DNA of 64,000 nucleotides from Thermosphaera aggregans (GCF_014962245.1 NZ_CP063144.1:672582-736581), one strand, 5' to 3'. Counted from the first letter of the stretch, positions 22,679 through 32,924 are shown. Numbers and translations are program-made. The notes: a model not told the origin generated them from the letters alone.

Positions 22679-25435
22679 ATGAAGAAGTTAATATTAGCCC
22701 TACTAATCCCACTATTGGTACTATCAATAATATATGTCCCAGCTCTTGCAGAGGCACAGGCTCCTGTAAAAGGTCCAGCGAGCGATAAAGTAATAATGAA
22801 AAGGGTTCCGATCGAACAGGTGCCGTCTGCTATCCGAAACCAGGAGATCGATTTATACATGTACAGTCTGAGGCCTGCCCAGGCCGAGCAGTTGAAGGAT
22901 ATTGAGGGGGTTGTATTCTACCAGGCTCCTGCTGGTTTGATCGACATTATTATGAACCCGGCTCCTGTAGCTGTTGAAGTCTTAAATGGTACGTACGATG
23001 CCATTGGCGCGGCTGCAAGAATAGAAGTTCCTAAGGATGCTGTGGTAGGCTTAAAGTACAATGGGACCCACACTTTCGTGTATCTTGGAGCTAAACCAGG
23101 TGTAGGGATTAACCCGTTTGCGTTTAGGGAAGTGAGGTTTGCAATGAACTACTTGATCGATAGGGATACAGCTGCTTACACGATATTGAAGGGCTATGCA
23201 GTCCCAATGTACACCTTCCTCAGCCAGTTCGACCCCGACTACTCGGTGATCGCTGACATTATCGCCATGAACGAGTTCAGGTACGACCCTGCCTATGCTG
23301 ATCAACTGATCACGCAGACTTTACAGAGGATCGGTGCATCGAAATCAGGCGGCAAGTGGTTCTACAATGGAACACCCATCTCCTTGAAATTCATCATCCG
23401 TATTGAGGATGAAAGATACGATATCGGAAACATGATTGCGACCGACCTAGACATGCTAGGGTTCGATGTTCAGAGAATCTACATGAGGTTTGCAGACGCA
23501 ATAGGAGTATTATATGGAACAGACCCTATGGAGTTCCAGTGGCACATGTACACTGAGGGTTGGGGTAAGAGCGGTATTGACAAGTATGATAGTGGAACCA
23601 TAGCCCAGTTCTGTGCTCCCTGGGTCGGCTACATGCCTGGTTGGCAGGAGCCTACATTTTGGAATTACGAGCACCCAGAGATAGACGAGATCACCTTAAA
23701 GATTTACCAGGCCCAGTACAAGAGTAAGGAGGAAAGGGATGAGCTCTACAGGAATGGTACCCGGTTATGTATTGAGGAGTCTGTTAGAGCATGGGTTGTA
23801 ACCAGGCTCGACACCTGGGTGGCTTGGGACTATGTCAAGGGACTTACCAAGGACTTGGGTGCCGGTCTCCGCGGTATATGGAACCTTCGCGAAGCATATG
23901 TTGAGGGGAGAGCTGATAAAACGCTGAAGGTTGGACACTTATGGGTTTGGACATCAACTAGTGAGTGGAACATTTGGGGCGGTTTCACAGACGTGTACAG
24001 TGTTGACTGGGAGAGGGTTACCTACGACCCCTCTGTTTGGAACCACCCGTTCAACGGTCTTCCAATACCGTTTAGGTCTAGCTATGTTGTCTTGACAGCA
24101 GGTCCTGACGGCAACATGACCGTGCCCACGACCGCTAAGATATTCGATGCAGCAACAGACACCTGGAAGAATGTACCGGAGAATACGACAGCGGTTAGTA
24201 AAGTAGTATTCGATTTGAGCAAGTATATTGGTGCTAAATGGCACAATGGAGTAGAAATAACGATGGCAGACGTGATCGGCTATGTTGCAATGATATATGA
24301 CTTAGTCTACGATGATTACTACAAGACCTTAGAGTCCCGTATAGTGTCGAGCACGAAGCCGTGGCTTGACACTGTGAAGGGTTGGGAGTTCGATGTTCAG
24401 AACAAGAGGATGACTGTTTACGTTGACTACTGGCACTTCGATGAAAACTACATTGCATCATGGGCGACCGTCACCCCTATTAATCCGTTGGAGATTCACA
24501 TCGCCACCTTCGAGCTAGCCTTGGACAGGAGGAATGAGACCAACCTGGTGCTCTACAGGAGAGAAGGCTATCAGACATTCAGCCTCGTCTACCCGAATCA
24601 TGTAACCCTTGTCAAGAACACATTGGCAACGTACTCAGACAACAGCGCGGTGCTTGCGAAAGCGAACAAGTATGCTAACGGATTATTGACGATGACAGAG
24701 TGGAACCAGAGAATACAGGCTGATCTAAACTGGATAAACACCTACAACCTGGCTTGGATAAGCAATGGGCCGTTCATGCTGACCAAGATGGATACTGTTG
24801 CAAACGAGGGTGAGATGACAGCGTTCAGAGACCCAACCTACCCGTTCAAGCCTGGCGACTGGTACTTTGGCTCCCCCACCCCGTCTGCGGTGAAAAGCGT
24901 TACGATAGTTTCAGACATTCCCAACAAGATAGTACCAGGCAGGGAAGCAGTTGTAAACGTTGAAGTCTCCGGTATTCCACCGCTATACCTCAAGTACATG
25001 TTAAGAGACCCCTCGGACCAAATACTAGTCTTTGCCGAAGCTACAAAGTTAGATGACTTCCACTTCAAGATTGACATGGAGCCGGAGCTTACCGCAGGAT
25101 TAGAGTACGGTGCTAAATACACCTTGCAGTTAATAGTAACCTCTGAGGTGGTAGCTACACCTGAGATCGCGAAGATACCCGTTGATATTGCAACCTACGC
25201 TGAAGTGTTGAACTTGCAGCAAGAAGCATTCCAGAGGGCCATAGGTGAGTTGAGGAGTGCGATTCAAACATTAAGCAACAAGGTTGATGCGTTACCAAAG
25301 AACCCTGCCACCCCAGAAGATGTTTCAGCTTTGAAGAGCACTGTCGACTCACTCAGCACGATAGTGTACGCGACACTAGGATTAGTTGTCATAACTCTGA
25401 TAGTGTCTGTAATACCCTTAATAAGGAAGAAGTAA
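22679..25435 (+). CDS. ABC transporter substrate-binding protein, peptide family 5, membrane-anchored
   Basis: 918 residues, longer than the usual 500-600. Signal peptide at residues 3-25. The body shows the family 5 pattern (NPFAFREVRFAMNYLIDR; KWHNGVEITMADVIGY), after which come an Ig-like domain (about 740-845), a coiled coil (about 850-888, LQQEAFQRAIGELRSAIQTL) and a C-terminal transmembrane helix (about 893-915). It thus stands on a stalk at the cell surface, the way archaeal binding proteins are commonly tethered. It probably captures peptides or oligosaccharides for the permeases at 25513-28565. Confidence 0.85.
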   Translation: MKKLILALLIPLLVLSIIYVPALAEAQAPVKGPASDKVIMKRVPIEQVPSAIRNQEIDLYMYSLRPAQAEQLKDIEGVVFYQAPAGLIDIIMNPAPVAVEVLNGTYDAIGAAARIEVPKDAVVGLKYNGTHTFVYLGAKPGVGINPFAFREVRFAMNYLIDRDTAAYTILKGYAVPMYTFLSQFDPDYSVIADIIAMNEFRYDPAYADQLITQTLQRIGASKSGGKWFYNGTPISLKFIIRIEDERYDIGNMIATDLDMLGFDVQRIYMRFADAIGVLYGTDPMEFQWHMYTEGWGKSGIDKYDSGTIAQFCAPWVGYMPGWQEPTFWNYEHPEIDEITLKIYQAQYKSKEERDELYRNGTRLCIEESVRAWVVTRLDTWVAWDYVKGLTKDLGAGLRGIWNLREAYVEGRADKTLKVGHLWVWTSTSEWNIWGGFTDVYSVDWERVTYDPSVWNHPFNGLPIPFRSSYVVLTAGPDGNMTVPTTAKIFDAATDTWKNVPENTTAVSKVVFDLSKYIGAKWHNGVEITMADVIGYVAMIYDLVYDDYYKTLESRIVSSTKPWLDTVKGWEFDVQNKRMTVYVDYWHFDENYIASWATVTPINPLEIHIATFELALDRRNETNLVLYRREGYQTFSLVYPNHVTLVKNTLATYSDNSAVLAKANKYANGLLTMTEWNQRIQADLNWINTYNLAWISNGPFMLTKMDTVANEGEMTAFRDPTYPFKPGDWYFGSPTPSAVKSVTIVSDIPNKIVPGREAVVNVEVSGIPPLYLKYMLRDPSDQILVFAEATKLDDFHFKIDMEPELTAGLEYGAKYTLQLIVTSEVVATPEIAKIPVDIATYAEVLNLQQEAFQRAIGELRSAIQTLSNKVDALPKNPATPEDVSALKSTVDSLSTIVYATLGLVVITLIVSVIPLIRKK

Positions 25436-25450
25436 TAATTTCAAACCCAC

Positions 25451-25457
25451 TTTTTTT
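25451..25457 (+). terminator. T-run terminator after the binding-protein gene
   Basis: Seven T residues lie 16 bases after the stop. A TTTATAAGG promoter element follows before the permease start, so the binding protein and the permeases can be made at different levels. Confidence 0.5.
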
Positions 25458-25512
25458 CACGAAAACTTTTTATTTCCCTTCTTTATAAGGTTTAAAGGTA
25501 ATGTGTTAATCG

Positions 25513-26625
25513 GTGAAAACCATGCCTGGCGCAGGCTATGTTATCGCGAGAAGGGGTTTGATCCTCCTGTTTTCATACGTTATGATCATTATCATCGTAG
25601 CCGTCATTATGGAGGTTACGGGTTATACTCAAAGAATATATGAAGCAATAGTTAAAGAATCTGTTCAGGCTGAGATACAGGCTTTGGTAAGGGCTGGACG
25701 CCAGTTCTCACCAACAGAGCTAGAGCAGCTTAGAAAAGACTTAACGATATACTACAGTAAAATGTATGGACTAATAGATGAAAACGGTAACCCCATACCT
25801 CCATACGTGAGAATGTGGATACTGGTCGGGAACGCCTTAACCTTCAACCTTGGGAAAGCAACAAAAGAAAGCGTTGCGCAGCTTGCCAGCAAGCTACCAC
25901 CCGTGCCTGTTGCAGAGCTTATCGCCATCGTTCTCCCGAGAACAATAATAATGATCACTGTGGCCGACATAATAATGGCGTCGATAGCGCTGATGTTAGC
26001 ACCCAGGATCGCATACAGGCATGGCGGTTTTCTCGACAGGGCTATAATAACTTACTTCGCGGTCTTCAACGCTATACCGCTATGGTGGCTCGCAATGATT
26101 TTCATACTCGTCTTGGGCTATCAATTGAAAATATTTCCGACAAACCTGAGGCCGGTTTCAACATACATGATGAACTTCTGGAACGACCCTCTAGGTAATT
26201 TCACACAGATCGCATACTACGCCGCTCTGCCTATCATAACCATAGTGGTGGCAGGACTTGGCGGATGGCTTTACAGTGTGCGAGCAATGGTGTTGAGAAT
26301 AGTTAGGGAGGATTACGTTGTCGTAGCCAAGGCTAAAGGGCTTCCTGAACGCGACATCGCTAGGAAGTACATTCTACGAGTAGCGATATCCCCAGTGCTC
26401 ACCTCGGTCATTCTCTCACTGGCTTACTCCCTCGGCGGATTCATAATCACGGAGTCAGTGTTTGACTGGCCCGGGATGGGCTCGCTGTACTACGCTGCTT
26501 TAACAACCGGTGATACTCCGACCGTTATCGGATTATTCGTGGTTACGGTAGGTGTCTACATTATTGCGAGGTTCGTACTCGAGATATTGTACATTGTTTT
26601 AGATCCACGTGTTAGGGCTAGGTAG
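25513..26625 (+). CDS. Peptide-type ABC transporter permease (DppB-like)
   Basis: 370 residues, GTG start. One N-terminal transmembrane helix (RGLILLFSYVMIIIIVAVIM), an outer loop of about 90 residues, then five further helices. The EAA loop that contacts the ATPase is REDYVVVAKAKGLPERDIARKY, followed by FIITESVFDWPGMGSLYY, a motif of DppB/OppB proteins. It pairs with the permease immediately downstream (2-base gap) to form the channel. Confidence 0.9.
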   Translation: MKTMPGAGYVIARRGLILLFSYVMIIIIVAVIMEVTGYTQRIYEAIVKESVQAEIQALVRAGRQFSPTELEQLRKDLTIYYSKMYGLIDENGNPIPPYVRMWILVGNALTFNLGKATKESVAQLASKLPPVPVAELIAIVLPRTIIMITVADIIMASIALMLAPRIAYRHGGFLDRAIITYFAVFNAIPLWWLAMIFILVLGYQLKIFPTNLRPVSTYMMNFWNDPLGNFTQIAYYAALPIITIVVAGLGGWLYSVRAMVLRIVREDYVVVAKAKGLPERDIARKYILRVAISPVLTSVILSLAYSLGGFIITESVFDWPGMGSLYYAALTTGDTPTVIGLFVVTVGVYIIARFVLEILYIVLDPRVRAR

Positions 26626-26627
26626 GG

Positions 26628-28565
26628 GTGGTTGAGATGGCTGGGAAGAAAGAGCTAACTCTGGCAGACAAGTTAACTCTTAAGGTAATCAGGCCGTTGA
26701 AGAATGTATTCAGAGACCTTTTAAGGTATTGGGCAGGTAGGGTTGGCATAGCTATAATCATATTCCTGATCGCTACGTCAATATACGCAGCCCTAACATT
26801 GCCTGCAGGATTTATTGCGAGATGGGAGAACGCAGCGTACTGGGATGAAAACCCGCAGTGGGCTCCTCCCACATGGGTTTCGATGTTCGGTTCTCCGGTG
26901 GCTGAGTCGTTGGTGATCTCTAAGACAAGGCCTGACGAGCCCTTGGTTCTCGACAGCGGAAGGTTCGTGATTAAGTATATAGGAACATACAGGCTTGAAC
27001 AGCCGGCTTTCCCGCAGGACTTAGTGTTAAAGCTCTTCCGGCTGAAAGTAGTGAACGTGTCAGGAACAATATATGTACCCCATATTGTAATGGTTGTGAC
27101 AAGACCGGATGGATGCGTTATCCAAATGTTTGAGTCAGACATCGCGTTAGGAGGAAACGAAACAGTCGAGTTCATTGCTACAAGAGACTTGAAACCAGAT
27201 ATTTTCGACTTGTGGAGAATATCGAACTTCCTGGCAACATACTATAACTTCACCGTACCCTTGGAGATAGTGGGCAGCAATGTAACGCTACAGAGAATAG
27301 GAGAGTCGATAATTGTTAGTAAGCTCAGGGATGAGGTTAGGCTGAAAAGGTCATCCTTCCTGTTCGGACTACCAGTATTGGAAGTTGGAAAGAAGGATCA
27401 AACCCCCCAGTTGAACTCGATCACGAGTTCGCTAAACTTCCTGATTGAGAGGATAAATGTTACTAACGAGCAGGTCGCGGATATCAAGCAGAGATTAGTA
27501 GACGTGAGGGACCTCATAGACTCGCTACGTAGTGAAAACAAAACCCTAACGGACTTCCTCAGAACCCTGGAGAAGGCTCAGGCAAACTTGACGCTTACGT
27601 GGAAGATAGCCTTCGTCAATCTCTTACTACCTGGAGAACAGTTGGACATGCTCAACAGTATTATAAAAGATGTGTCAAAGTATATTGAGCAACTGTACAC
27701 CACGGACGCCTTCTACAATATAAAGATCACCACCACTCCTTTAACAGGGAAGTATGAGTTTATCTTGACGATTTCATATACTGCTAGGGATGAGTTAAGG
27801 GATATAGTGAGCTCTCCAGCTGACGAAGTTAGGATAATCGTAAAGGGGAACGCGTATGGGTTTTCAGGAACCGATGACCTAGGTAGAGACTTGCTACAGG
27901 TGCTTCTATATGGAACCCCGATCGCTCTCGCGATCGGTTTAACCACGGCGATAATAACAACTTTCATAGGAGTATTCGCTGGAATAGCTAGCGGTTATTA
28001 TGGAGGTATCATAGATGAGGTCATCCAGAGAATAGCAGATATTATTGGCAACATACCCACACTGCCTATATTGATTATTCTAGCGCAGATAGCTCAGACA
28101 GAATACGCACAGTACGGTACAGAAGTAAAGGCTTTAATGACTATATTGACCATAATCGGAGTACTGATCATCTTTGGATGGGGAGGCTTAGCCATCACTG
28201 TGAGAGCGATGACTTTATCGATTAAGGAGGAGCCGTACATCGACGCAGCCAGGGCTTTAGGAGCCAGCAATTCAAGAATCATCTTCAAACATATATTCCC
28301 GCAGGTAGCAATGTACGCTAGTGCATCACTCGTAGCCAGCGTTCCCGGCGCAATCCTGAGTGAGGCTGGTTTGAGCGTTCTAGGTATAAGGCACGGATGG
28401 CCTACATGGGGCGCCATCCTCTCCAGAGCCAGAGACACTGGGAGATATGATATCTGGTGGTGGATTGTGCCGCCTGGAGTAATGCTGTCAATAACATCGC
28501 TCGCCTTCATACTGCTGGGCTTAGCGATCGAGAAGATAGTTGAGCCAAGGCTGAGAACACTCTAA
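26628..28565 (+). CDS. Peptide-type ABC transporter permease (DppC-like) with large outer insert
   Basis: 645 residues against about 300 for ordinary DppC. Helix 1 is at about residues 40-62; then comes an inserted outer domain of roughly 350 residues that contains a coiled coil (about 265-330, INVTNEQVADIKQRLVDVRD onward) and sequons. The channel part resumes near 425 with the LLQVLLYGTPIALAIGL segment, and the EAA loop is EEPYIDAARALGASNSRIIF. Two more helices end the protein. The insert may contact the stalked binding protein. The stop overlaps the opposite-strand radical SAM gene by 4 bases. Confidence 0.88.
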   Translation: MVEMAGKKELTLADKLTLKVIRPLKNVFRDLLRYWAGRVGIAIIIFLIATSIYAALTLPAGFIARWENAAYWDENPQWAPPTWVSMFGSPVAESLVISKTRPDEPLVLDSGRFVIKYIGTYRLEQPAFPQDLVLKLFRLKVVNVSGTIYVPHIVMVVTRPDGCVIQMFESDIALGGNETVEFIATRDLKPDIFDLWRISNFLATYYNFTVPLEIVGSNVTLQRIGESIIVSKLRDEVRLKRSSFLFGLPVLEVGKKDQTPQLNSITSSLNFLIERINVTNEQVADIKQRLVDVRDLIDSLRSENKTLTDFLRTLEKAQANLTLTWKIAFVNLLLPGEQLDMLNSIIKDVSKYIEQLYTTDAFYNIKITTTPLTGKYEFILTISYTARDELRDIVSSPADEVRIIVKGNAYGFSGTDDLGRDLLQVLLYGTPIALAIGLTTAIITTFIGVFAGIASGYYGGIIDEVIQRIADIIGNIPTLPILIILAQIAQTEYAQYGTEVKALMTILTIIGVLIIFGWGGLAITVRAMTLSIKEEPYIDAARALGASNSRIIFKHIFPQVAMYASASLVASVPGAILSEAGLSVLGIRHGWPTWGAILSRARDTGRYDIWWWIVPPGVMLSITSLAFILLGLAIEKIVEPRLRTL

Positions 28566-29626
28566 GCTTCTCCCACTATTTTTCCAACATAAATTCCATC
28601 CTTGTTTTCAACAATTTTTGCAATATACTTTCGACCAATCGCGGCTACACTTTTCTCTCGGATCAGAGTTATCAAGCGGGGTTCACCATGAAGGGTAACA
28701 CCCAGGAACTCGCCCTTGAGCCAGCCCTCTGCAACGATCATGGCTCCAACTAATTCTCCTCTACGGTAAAGGATTGGAATTCGCCTATCGTAAGTCATAC
28801 CCCACTCGTTCATATCCCATCGCAGTCTAGCACCTATTTTTCTCTCAAGTTTTTCAAGCCACTTGTAAAACTCGCTCCATGATACTTGCTTGACCCCGAG
28901 ACGGTTTCGCCCGTGTCTGTGCACGTTGAATTTTTGAACAGTAGTGGGGGGCCACTTCTTGCCTGCCCCAATCTTCAACGCCCAGTTTAAAACATCCTCG
29001 ATGTCTTGATCGTTTAATCCTGGAAGCCATAACGGGGTAACGTGGAGGTCAATGCTTGTCTCCTTAACCATGTACTCAGCCAGCTCAGCAACTCTCGCCG
29101 GATCATATGATTCCAGACCGTAGAGCATCTTTGCCTTCTCTCTGTTGAAAGTGTCGAGGCTTAGATTAACTCTGTCAAGCCCTGCTTCCCAGAGCTTGTT
29201 GATAACTTGCTTGGAGAGCGGTGCGCCATGGGTTTCCAGTGCTACGCTTTTAACTCTTGGATGTTTTTTCAAGGATTTTATCAAGGAATAGATGTATGGA
29301 TATGTTAATCCTTCTCCAACTGTGTCGATAAGAGCCTCAACCATGGCGGTTTTAACTGAAGCAACCTGGTTGAACGCTTCCAGCAACGCCTCCAGATCCA
29401 TAAAGTACTCTGCATGTCTCCTACTTGATAGGGGTCCTGCGTCGACGCTGCAGAATGCGCAGTTCATTGGGCAAAGGGTTGTTGGGCGAACCTGAACTAC
29501 GTTCGTCCCTCTGTCGATCACGCCTGCAGCTATGAAACCGAGACCCGGCATGCTCCTGGGCAAGTAGTAAAGAGGCTTCTCGGCAAACCTTCCTATCAAC
29601 AAAGGCTTATCCATTCCGGTATTCAT
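28562..29626 (-). CDS. Radical SAM protein of unknown substrate
   Basis: 354 residues. The CxxxCxxC motif is TLCPMNCAFCSVDAG near residue 52, which binds the 4Fe-4S cluster that cleaves S-adenosylmethionine; the following segments (EALIDTVGEGLTYPY, ALETHGAPLSK, VNLSLDTFN) fit the TIM-barrel core. About 50 residues at the C terminus (RKYIAKIVENKDGIYVGKIV) may form a small added beta domain. It is transcribed against the transporter genes on both sides. I cannot name the substrate; archaeal members of this type are mostly uncharacterised. Confidence 0.75.
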   Translation of the reverse strand: MNTGMDKPLLIGRFAEKPLYYLPRSMPGLGFIAAGVIDRGTNVVQVRPTTLCPMNCAFCSVDAGPLSSRRHAEYFMDLEALLEAFNQVASVKTAMVEALIDTVGEGLTYPYIYSLIKSLKKHPRVKSVALETHGAPLSKQVINKLWEAGLDRVNLSLDTFNREKAKMLYGLESYDPARVAELAEYMVKETSIDLHVTPLWLPGLNDQDIEDVLNWALKIGAGKKWPPTTVQKFNVHRHGRNRLGVKQVSWSEFYKWLEKLERKIGARLRWDMNEWGMTYDRRIPILYRRGELVGAMIVAEGWLKGEFLGVTLHGEPRLITLIREKSVAAIGRKYIAKIVENKDGIYVGKIVGEA

Positions 29627-29714
29627 GGTTCATACTTACCTGGAGAAATATTTAAAACTGGTGGGTTGTTTTTATAATATTGTGCTCCCTGACTAATAAA
29701 GAGGTGCCTTATGT

Positions 29715-30680
29715 TTGCCAGAAGTATTGCTTGAAGCAAGGAATTTGAAAACATACTTTTACACAGCTAAAGGTATTGTGAAAGCTGTTGACAACGTGTC
29801 CTTCGAGCTTTACAAGGGGGAGGCCTTAGGGATTGCCGGGGAATCTGGGTGTGGGAAGAGCACACTAGCCTACTCCTTGATGAGACTTGTACCGCCCCCG
29901 GGCAAACTAGTTTCCGGGGAAATAATTTTCCAGGGCAGGGATATCACCAAGCTTAGTGAGGAGGAGTTCAGGAGAGAGGTTCGGTGGAAAGGGATTTCAA
30001 TGGTTTTCCAGGGTGCGATGAACGCTTTGAACCCTGTCTACAACATAGGTGACCAGCTCGCTGAGGTGTTAATGCTTCATCAAAACTACACTAAGAAGGA
30101 GGCCCTGGAAACAGCCAAGAAACTGCTGGAAATGGTTGGTATCGAACCCAGGAGGATCAAAAGCTACCCGCACGAGCTAAGCGGTGGTATGAAGCAGAGA
30201 GTTGTAATAGCGATGGCCCTTGCCTTAATGCCTCCACTAGTCATAGCTGACGAGCCAACCACAGCTTTAGACGTGGTTGTTCAGGCCCAGGTAATGAATC
30301 TCTTGAAGCGTTTAAGACGGGAGCTTGGATTATCGGTAATACTGATCTCTCACGACTTAAGCTTGATAGCTGAAATAGCTGATAAAATTGCTATAATGTA
30401 TGGCGGCAAGATCGTTGAGTACGGGACTTCCGAACAGATTTACAATAATCCGCAACACCCATACACCAAGGGATTGTTGAACAGTATTCCGAGACTTCAC
30501 GGTGAAATCAAGGATTTAACATGGATTCCCGGAGTGCCGCCAGACCTGATTAATCCCCCTCCGGGTTGCAGGTTTGAACCAAGGTGTCCATTCGCCCATG
30601 AAAGATGCAAGGAGGAGCCTCCAGTTGTTGAAGTAGAGCCTGGACACAAGGTTGCATGTTGGTTGTATGTTCAGAGGTGA
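29715..30680 (+). CDS. Peptide-type ABC transporter ATPase (DppD-like)
   Basis: 321 residues, TTG start with GAGGTG 8 bases before it and a TTTTATAATATT promoter element near 29669. Walker A GESGCGKST, signature LSGGMKQRV, Walker B LVIADEPTTALD, then the HisH-loop HDL. The C-terminal oligopeptide-transporter domain shows GCRFEPRCPFAHERC. It overlaps the second ATPase gene by 25 bases and forms a heterodimer with it. Confidence 0.93.
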   Translation: MPEVLLEARNLKTYFYTAKGIVKAVDNVSFELYKGEALGIAGESGCGKSTLAYSLMRLVPPPGKLVSGEIIFQGRDITKLSEEEFRREVRWKGISMVFQGAMNALNPVYNIGDQLAEVLMLHQNYTKKEALETAKKLLEMVGIEPRRIKSYPHELSGGMKQRVVIAMALALMPPLVIADEPTTALDVVVQAQVMNLLKRLRRELGLSVILISHDLSLIAEIADKIAIMYGGKIVEYGTSEQIYNNPQHPYTKGLLNSIPRLHGEIKDLTWIPGVPPDLINPPPGCRFEPRCPFAHERCKEEPPVVEVEPGHKVACWLYVQR

Positions 30681-31804
30681 TCTGGATGAGCGAGGAGCAT
30701 GTCTATCAACCAGAAGTAACCAGTGAGACAATATTGTTTGCGCGAAACTTGAAAATGTACTTCCCGGTTAGGAGAACATTCATAGACGTGTTGAAGAAAA
30801 GTCCAAAGCTGACCTTAAAAGCAGTTGACGGGGTATCGTTCGATGTTAAATACGGGGAAGTCTTCACTCTTGCAGGAGAGTCAGGTTGTGGTAAGACTAC
30901 AACTGGGAAGCTAGTGATAAGGCTTCACACGCCGACCGAGGGCATCGTTGGGTATAGGGTGTCGAAGGAGATTGCTGAAGAACTAGGACCAATTGTCGAA
31001 AAGGCGAAGGTCAGCGAGTACGGGCACGTCAACATTGGAGCTATCCCGCTTAAAAGCTACAAGCCGATTAGAAAGGAAATTCAAATGATATGGCAGGACC
31101 CATACGGTAGCTTGAACCCTAGGAGGACAATATATGAGATTCTTGAAGAACCCTTAGCAATCCACGATATAGGTGTGAGCAAAGAAGACAGGTACGATAT
31201 CGTGGCGAAGGCTCTTGAAGCAGTGAAGCTAACTCCCCCAGAAGACTTCATGGAGAGATACCCGCACATGCTCTCTGGCGGGCAAAGACAGCGTGTCGTT
31301 ATCGCGAGAGCGCTGATTCTCAACCCTAAGTTCTTGGTTGCCGACGAACCTGTCTCGATGCTTGATGTATCCATTCGTGCTGAAATACTTCAGTTAATGA
31401 TGGAGTTGAAGAACAAGCTCGGGTTGACATACCTGTTCATAACTCACGACCTCGCTGTTGCAAGATATATTTCCAATAGGCTCGCTATAATGTATCTAGG
31501 CAAAATCGTTGAGCTCGGGGATGCGAGAAGGGTTATCGAGAACCCGTACCACCCGTATACGAAAGCGTTGATAGAGGCCATACCGGAGGCAGACCCGACG
31601 AGGAGGCTGAGCATTCGTGAGATACCTATCAAAGGCGAGGTACCATCACCCATAAACGTCCCTCCAGGTTGCAGATTCCATCCGAGATGCGTAGCGTTGG
31701 ATGAACATCCAGAAATAAGAGATTTATGCACGAAGAAGGAGCCCCCGTTGATCGAGGTCGAGAAGGGTCATTACGTGGCTTGCTGGCTCTACGCTAGAAG
31801 GTAG
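30656..31804 (+). CDS. Peptide-type ABC transporter ATPase (DppF-like)
   Basis: 382 residues. Walker A GESGCGKTT, an inserted stretch of about 50 residues before the Q-loop (MIWQDPYGSLNPRRT), signature LSGGQRQRV, Walker B FLVADEPVSMLD, and the C-terminal GCRFHPRCVALDE. The frame starts upstream of MSEEHVYQPE, which may be the real start at 30686. With the upstream ATPase and the two permeases it completes the transporter. Confidence 0.9.
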   Translation: MLVVCSEVIWMSEEHVYQPEVTSETILFARNLKMYFPVRRTFIDVLKKSPKLTLKAVDGVSFDVKYGEVFTLAGESGCGKTTTGKLVIRLHTPTEGIVGYRVSKEIAEELGPIVEKAKVSEYGHVNIGAIPLKSYKPIRKEIQMIWQDPYGSLNPRRTIYEILEEPLAIHDIGVSKEDRYDIVAKALEAVKLTPPEDFMERYPHMLSGGQRQRVVIARALILNPKFLVADEPVSMLDVSIRAEILQLMMELKNKLGLTYLFITHDLAVARYISNRLAIMYLGKIVELGDARRVIENPYHPYTKALIEAIPEADPTRRLSIREIPIKGEVPSPINVPPGCRFHPRCVALDEHPEIRDLCTKKEPPLIEVEKGHYVACWLYARR

Positions 31805-31859
31805 AAGGTAAAGGTTTTATTTTTAAAAACATATCTCTCTTTTCCGAGGGCTGGATTTC

Positions 31860-32921
31860 ATGAATCCTGAAGAGAAAACTGGAATATTGGGGTGGGGCTC
31901 CTATATTCCCAGGTGGCGCCTGCCCTTAGCCGACATTGCAAGAGTTTGGGGTTTCAACCCGAAGGAGCCGGAGGAATTGAATGTTTTAGAAAAAAGCGTT
32001 GCAGGCGTGGACGAGGACTCTGTGACCATGGGCTGGGAGGCAGCTAGAAACGCTTTGAAACGCGCAGGGATTAACCCGCGGGAGATAGGACTGGTGTGGT
32101 TTGGAACCGAGAGCAAGCCCTACGCTGTCAAGCCCTCTGCCACAATCATAGCTGAAGCATTAGACATAACGCCTGATACCATGGCTACTGACTGGGAGTT
32201 TGCGTGCCGAGCAGCTAGCGAGGCCTTGCGGGCTAGCATTGGCGTAGTAGCTTCTGGGATGGTTAAATACGCGCTAATAATAGGCTCAGACACGGCTCAA
32301 GCCAATCCAGGCGACGTGCTAGAGTTTACAGCATCCTCTGCTGCAACAGCTTTAATAGTTGGTCCGCGAGAAGGGGCTGCAGCGTTCTTCGAGGCAAGCT
32401 ACACTTACGTCACGGATACCCCGGATTTCTGGAGGAGGGCGCACGCCCACTATCCCCTCCACGGCGAGGCATTTACGGGAGAGCCTGCTTACTTCCACCA
32501 CATAACCAATGCGGTTAAAGGCTTGTTCGAGAGGACTGGGTTGAAACCGGATGATTTCGACTACGCCATCTTCCACCAGCCAAACGGAACCTTCCCATTG
32601 AGAGTGGGGCGTATGCTAGGGTTCCCTAAGGAGAAGATCCTTCCAGGCTTGGTGACACCCTACATCGGTAACAGCTATAATTCGTCGGCACTCATAGGAT
32701 TGTCTAAAGTGCTTGACGAAGCTAAGCCGGGGCAGAGGATACTCCTAGCTCCATTCGGTAGCGGTGCCGGTAGTGACGCGTACAGCATAGTTGTGACTGA
32801 GGAGGTTGTTCATAGAAGGGAAAGAGCTCCTAAAGTAAGTGATTACCTGCAGAGGAAACAATTAATAGATTACGCATTGTACGCGAAGTATAGGGGGTTA
32901 ATCGACAGGATTAAGGGGTGA
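31860..32921 (+). CDS. Hydroxymethylglutaryl-CoA synthase
   Basis: 353 residues, the size of archaeal HMG-CoA synthases. Catalytic Cys116 in [13 protein letters not shown], Glu region in [13 protein letters not shown], and His in [12 protein letters not shown] and FHQPNGTFP are all conserved. It condenses acetoacetyl-CoA with acetyl-CoA at the start of the mevalonate pathway to archaeal lipids. In many archaea a thiolase gene sits between this gene and the DUF35 gene and the three products form a complex; here DUF35 follows at 4 bases with no thiolase. Confidence 0.93.
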   Translation: MNPEEKTGILGWGSYIPRWRLPLADIARVWGFNPKEPEELNVLEKSVAGVDEDSVTMGWEAARNALKRAGINPREIGLVWFGTESKPYAVKPSATIIAEALDITPDTMATDWEFACRAASEALRASIGVVASGMVKYALIIGSDTAQANPGDVLEFTASSAATALIVGPREGAAAFFEASYTYVTDTPDFWRRAHAHYPLHGEAFTGEPAYFHHITNAVKGLFERTGLKPDDFDYAIFHQPNGTFPLRVGRMLGFPKEKILPGLVTPYIGNSYNSSALIGLSKVLDEAKPGQRILLAPFGSGAGSDAYSIVVTEEVVHRRERAPKVSDYLQRKQLIDYALYAKYRGLIDRIKG

Positions 32922-32924
32922 TGC

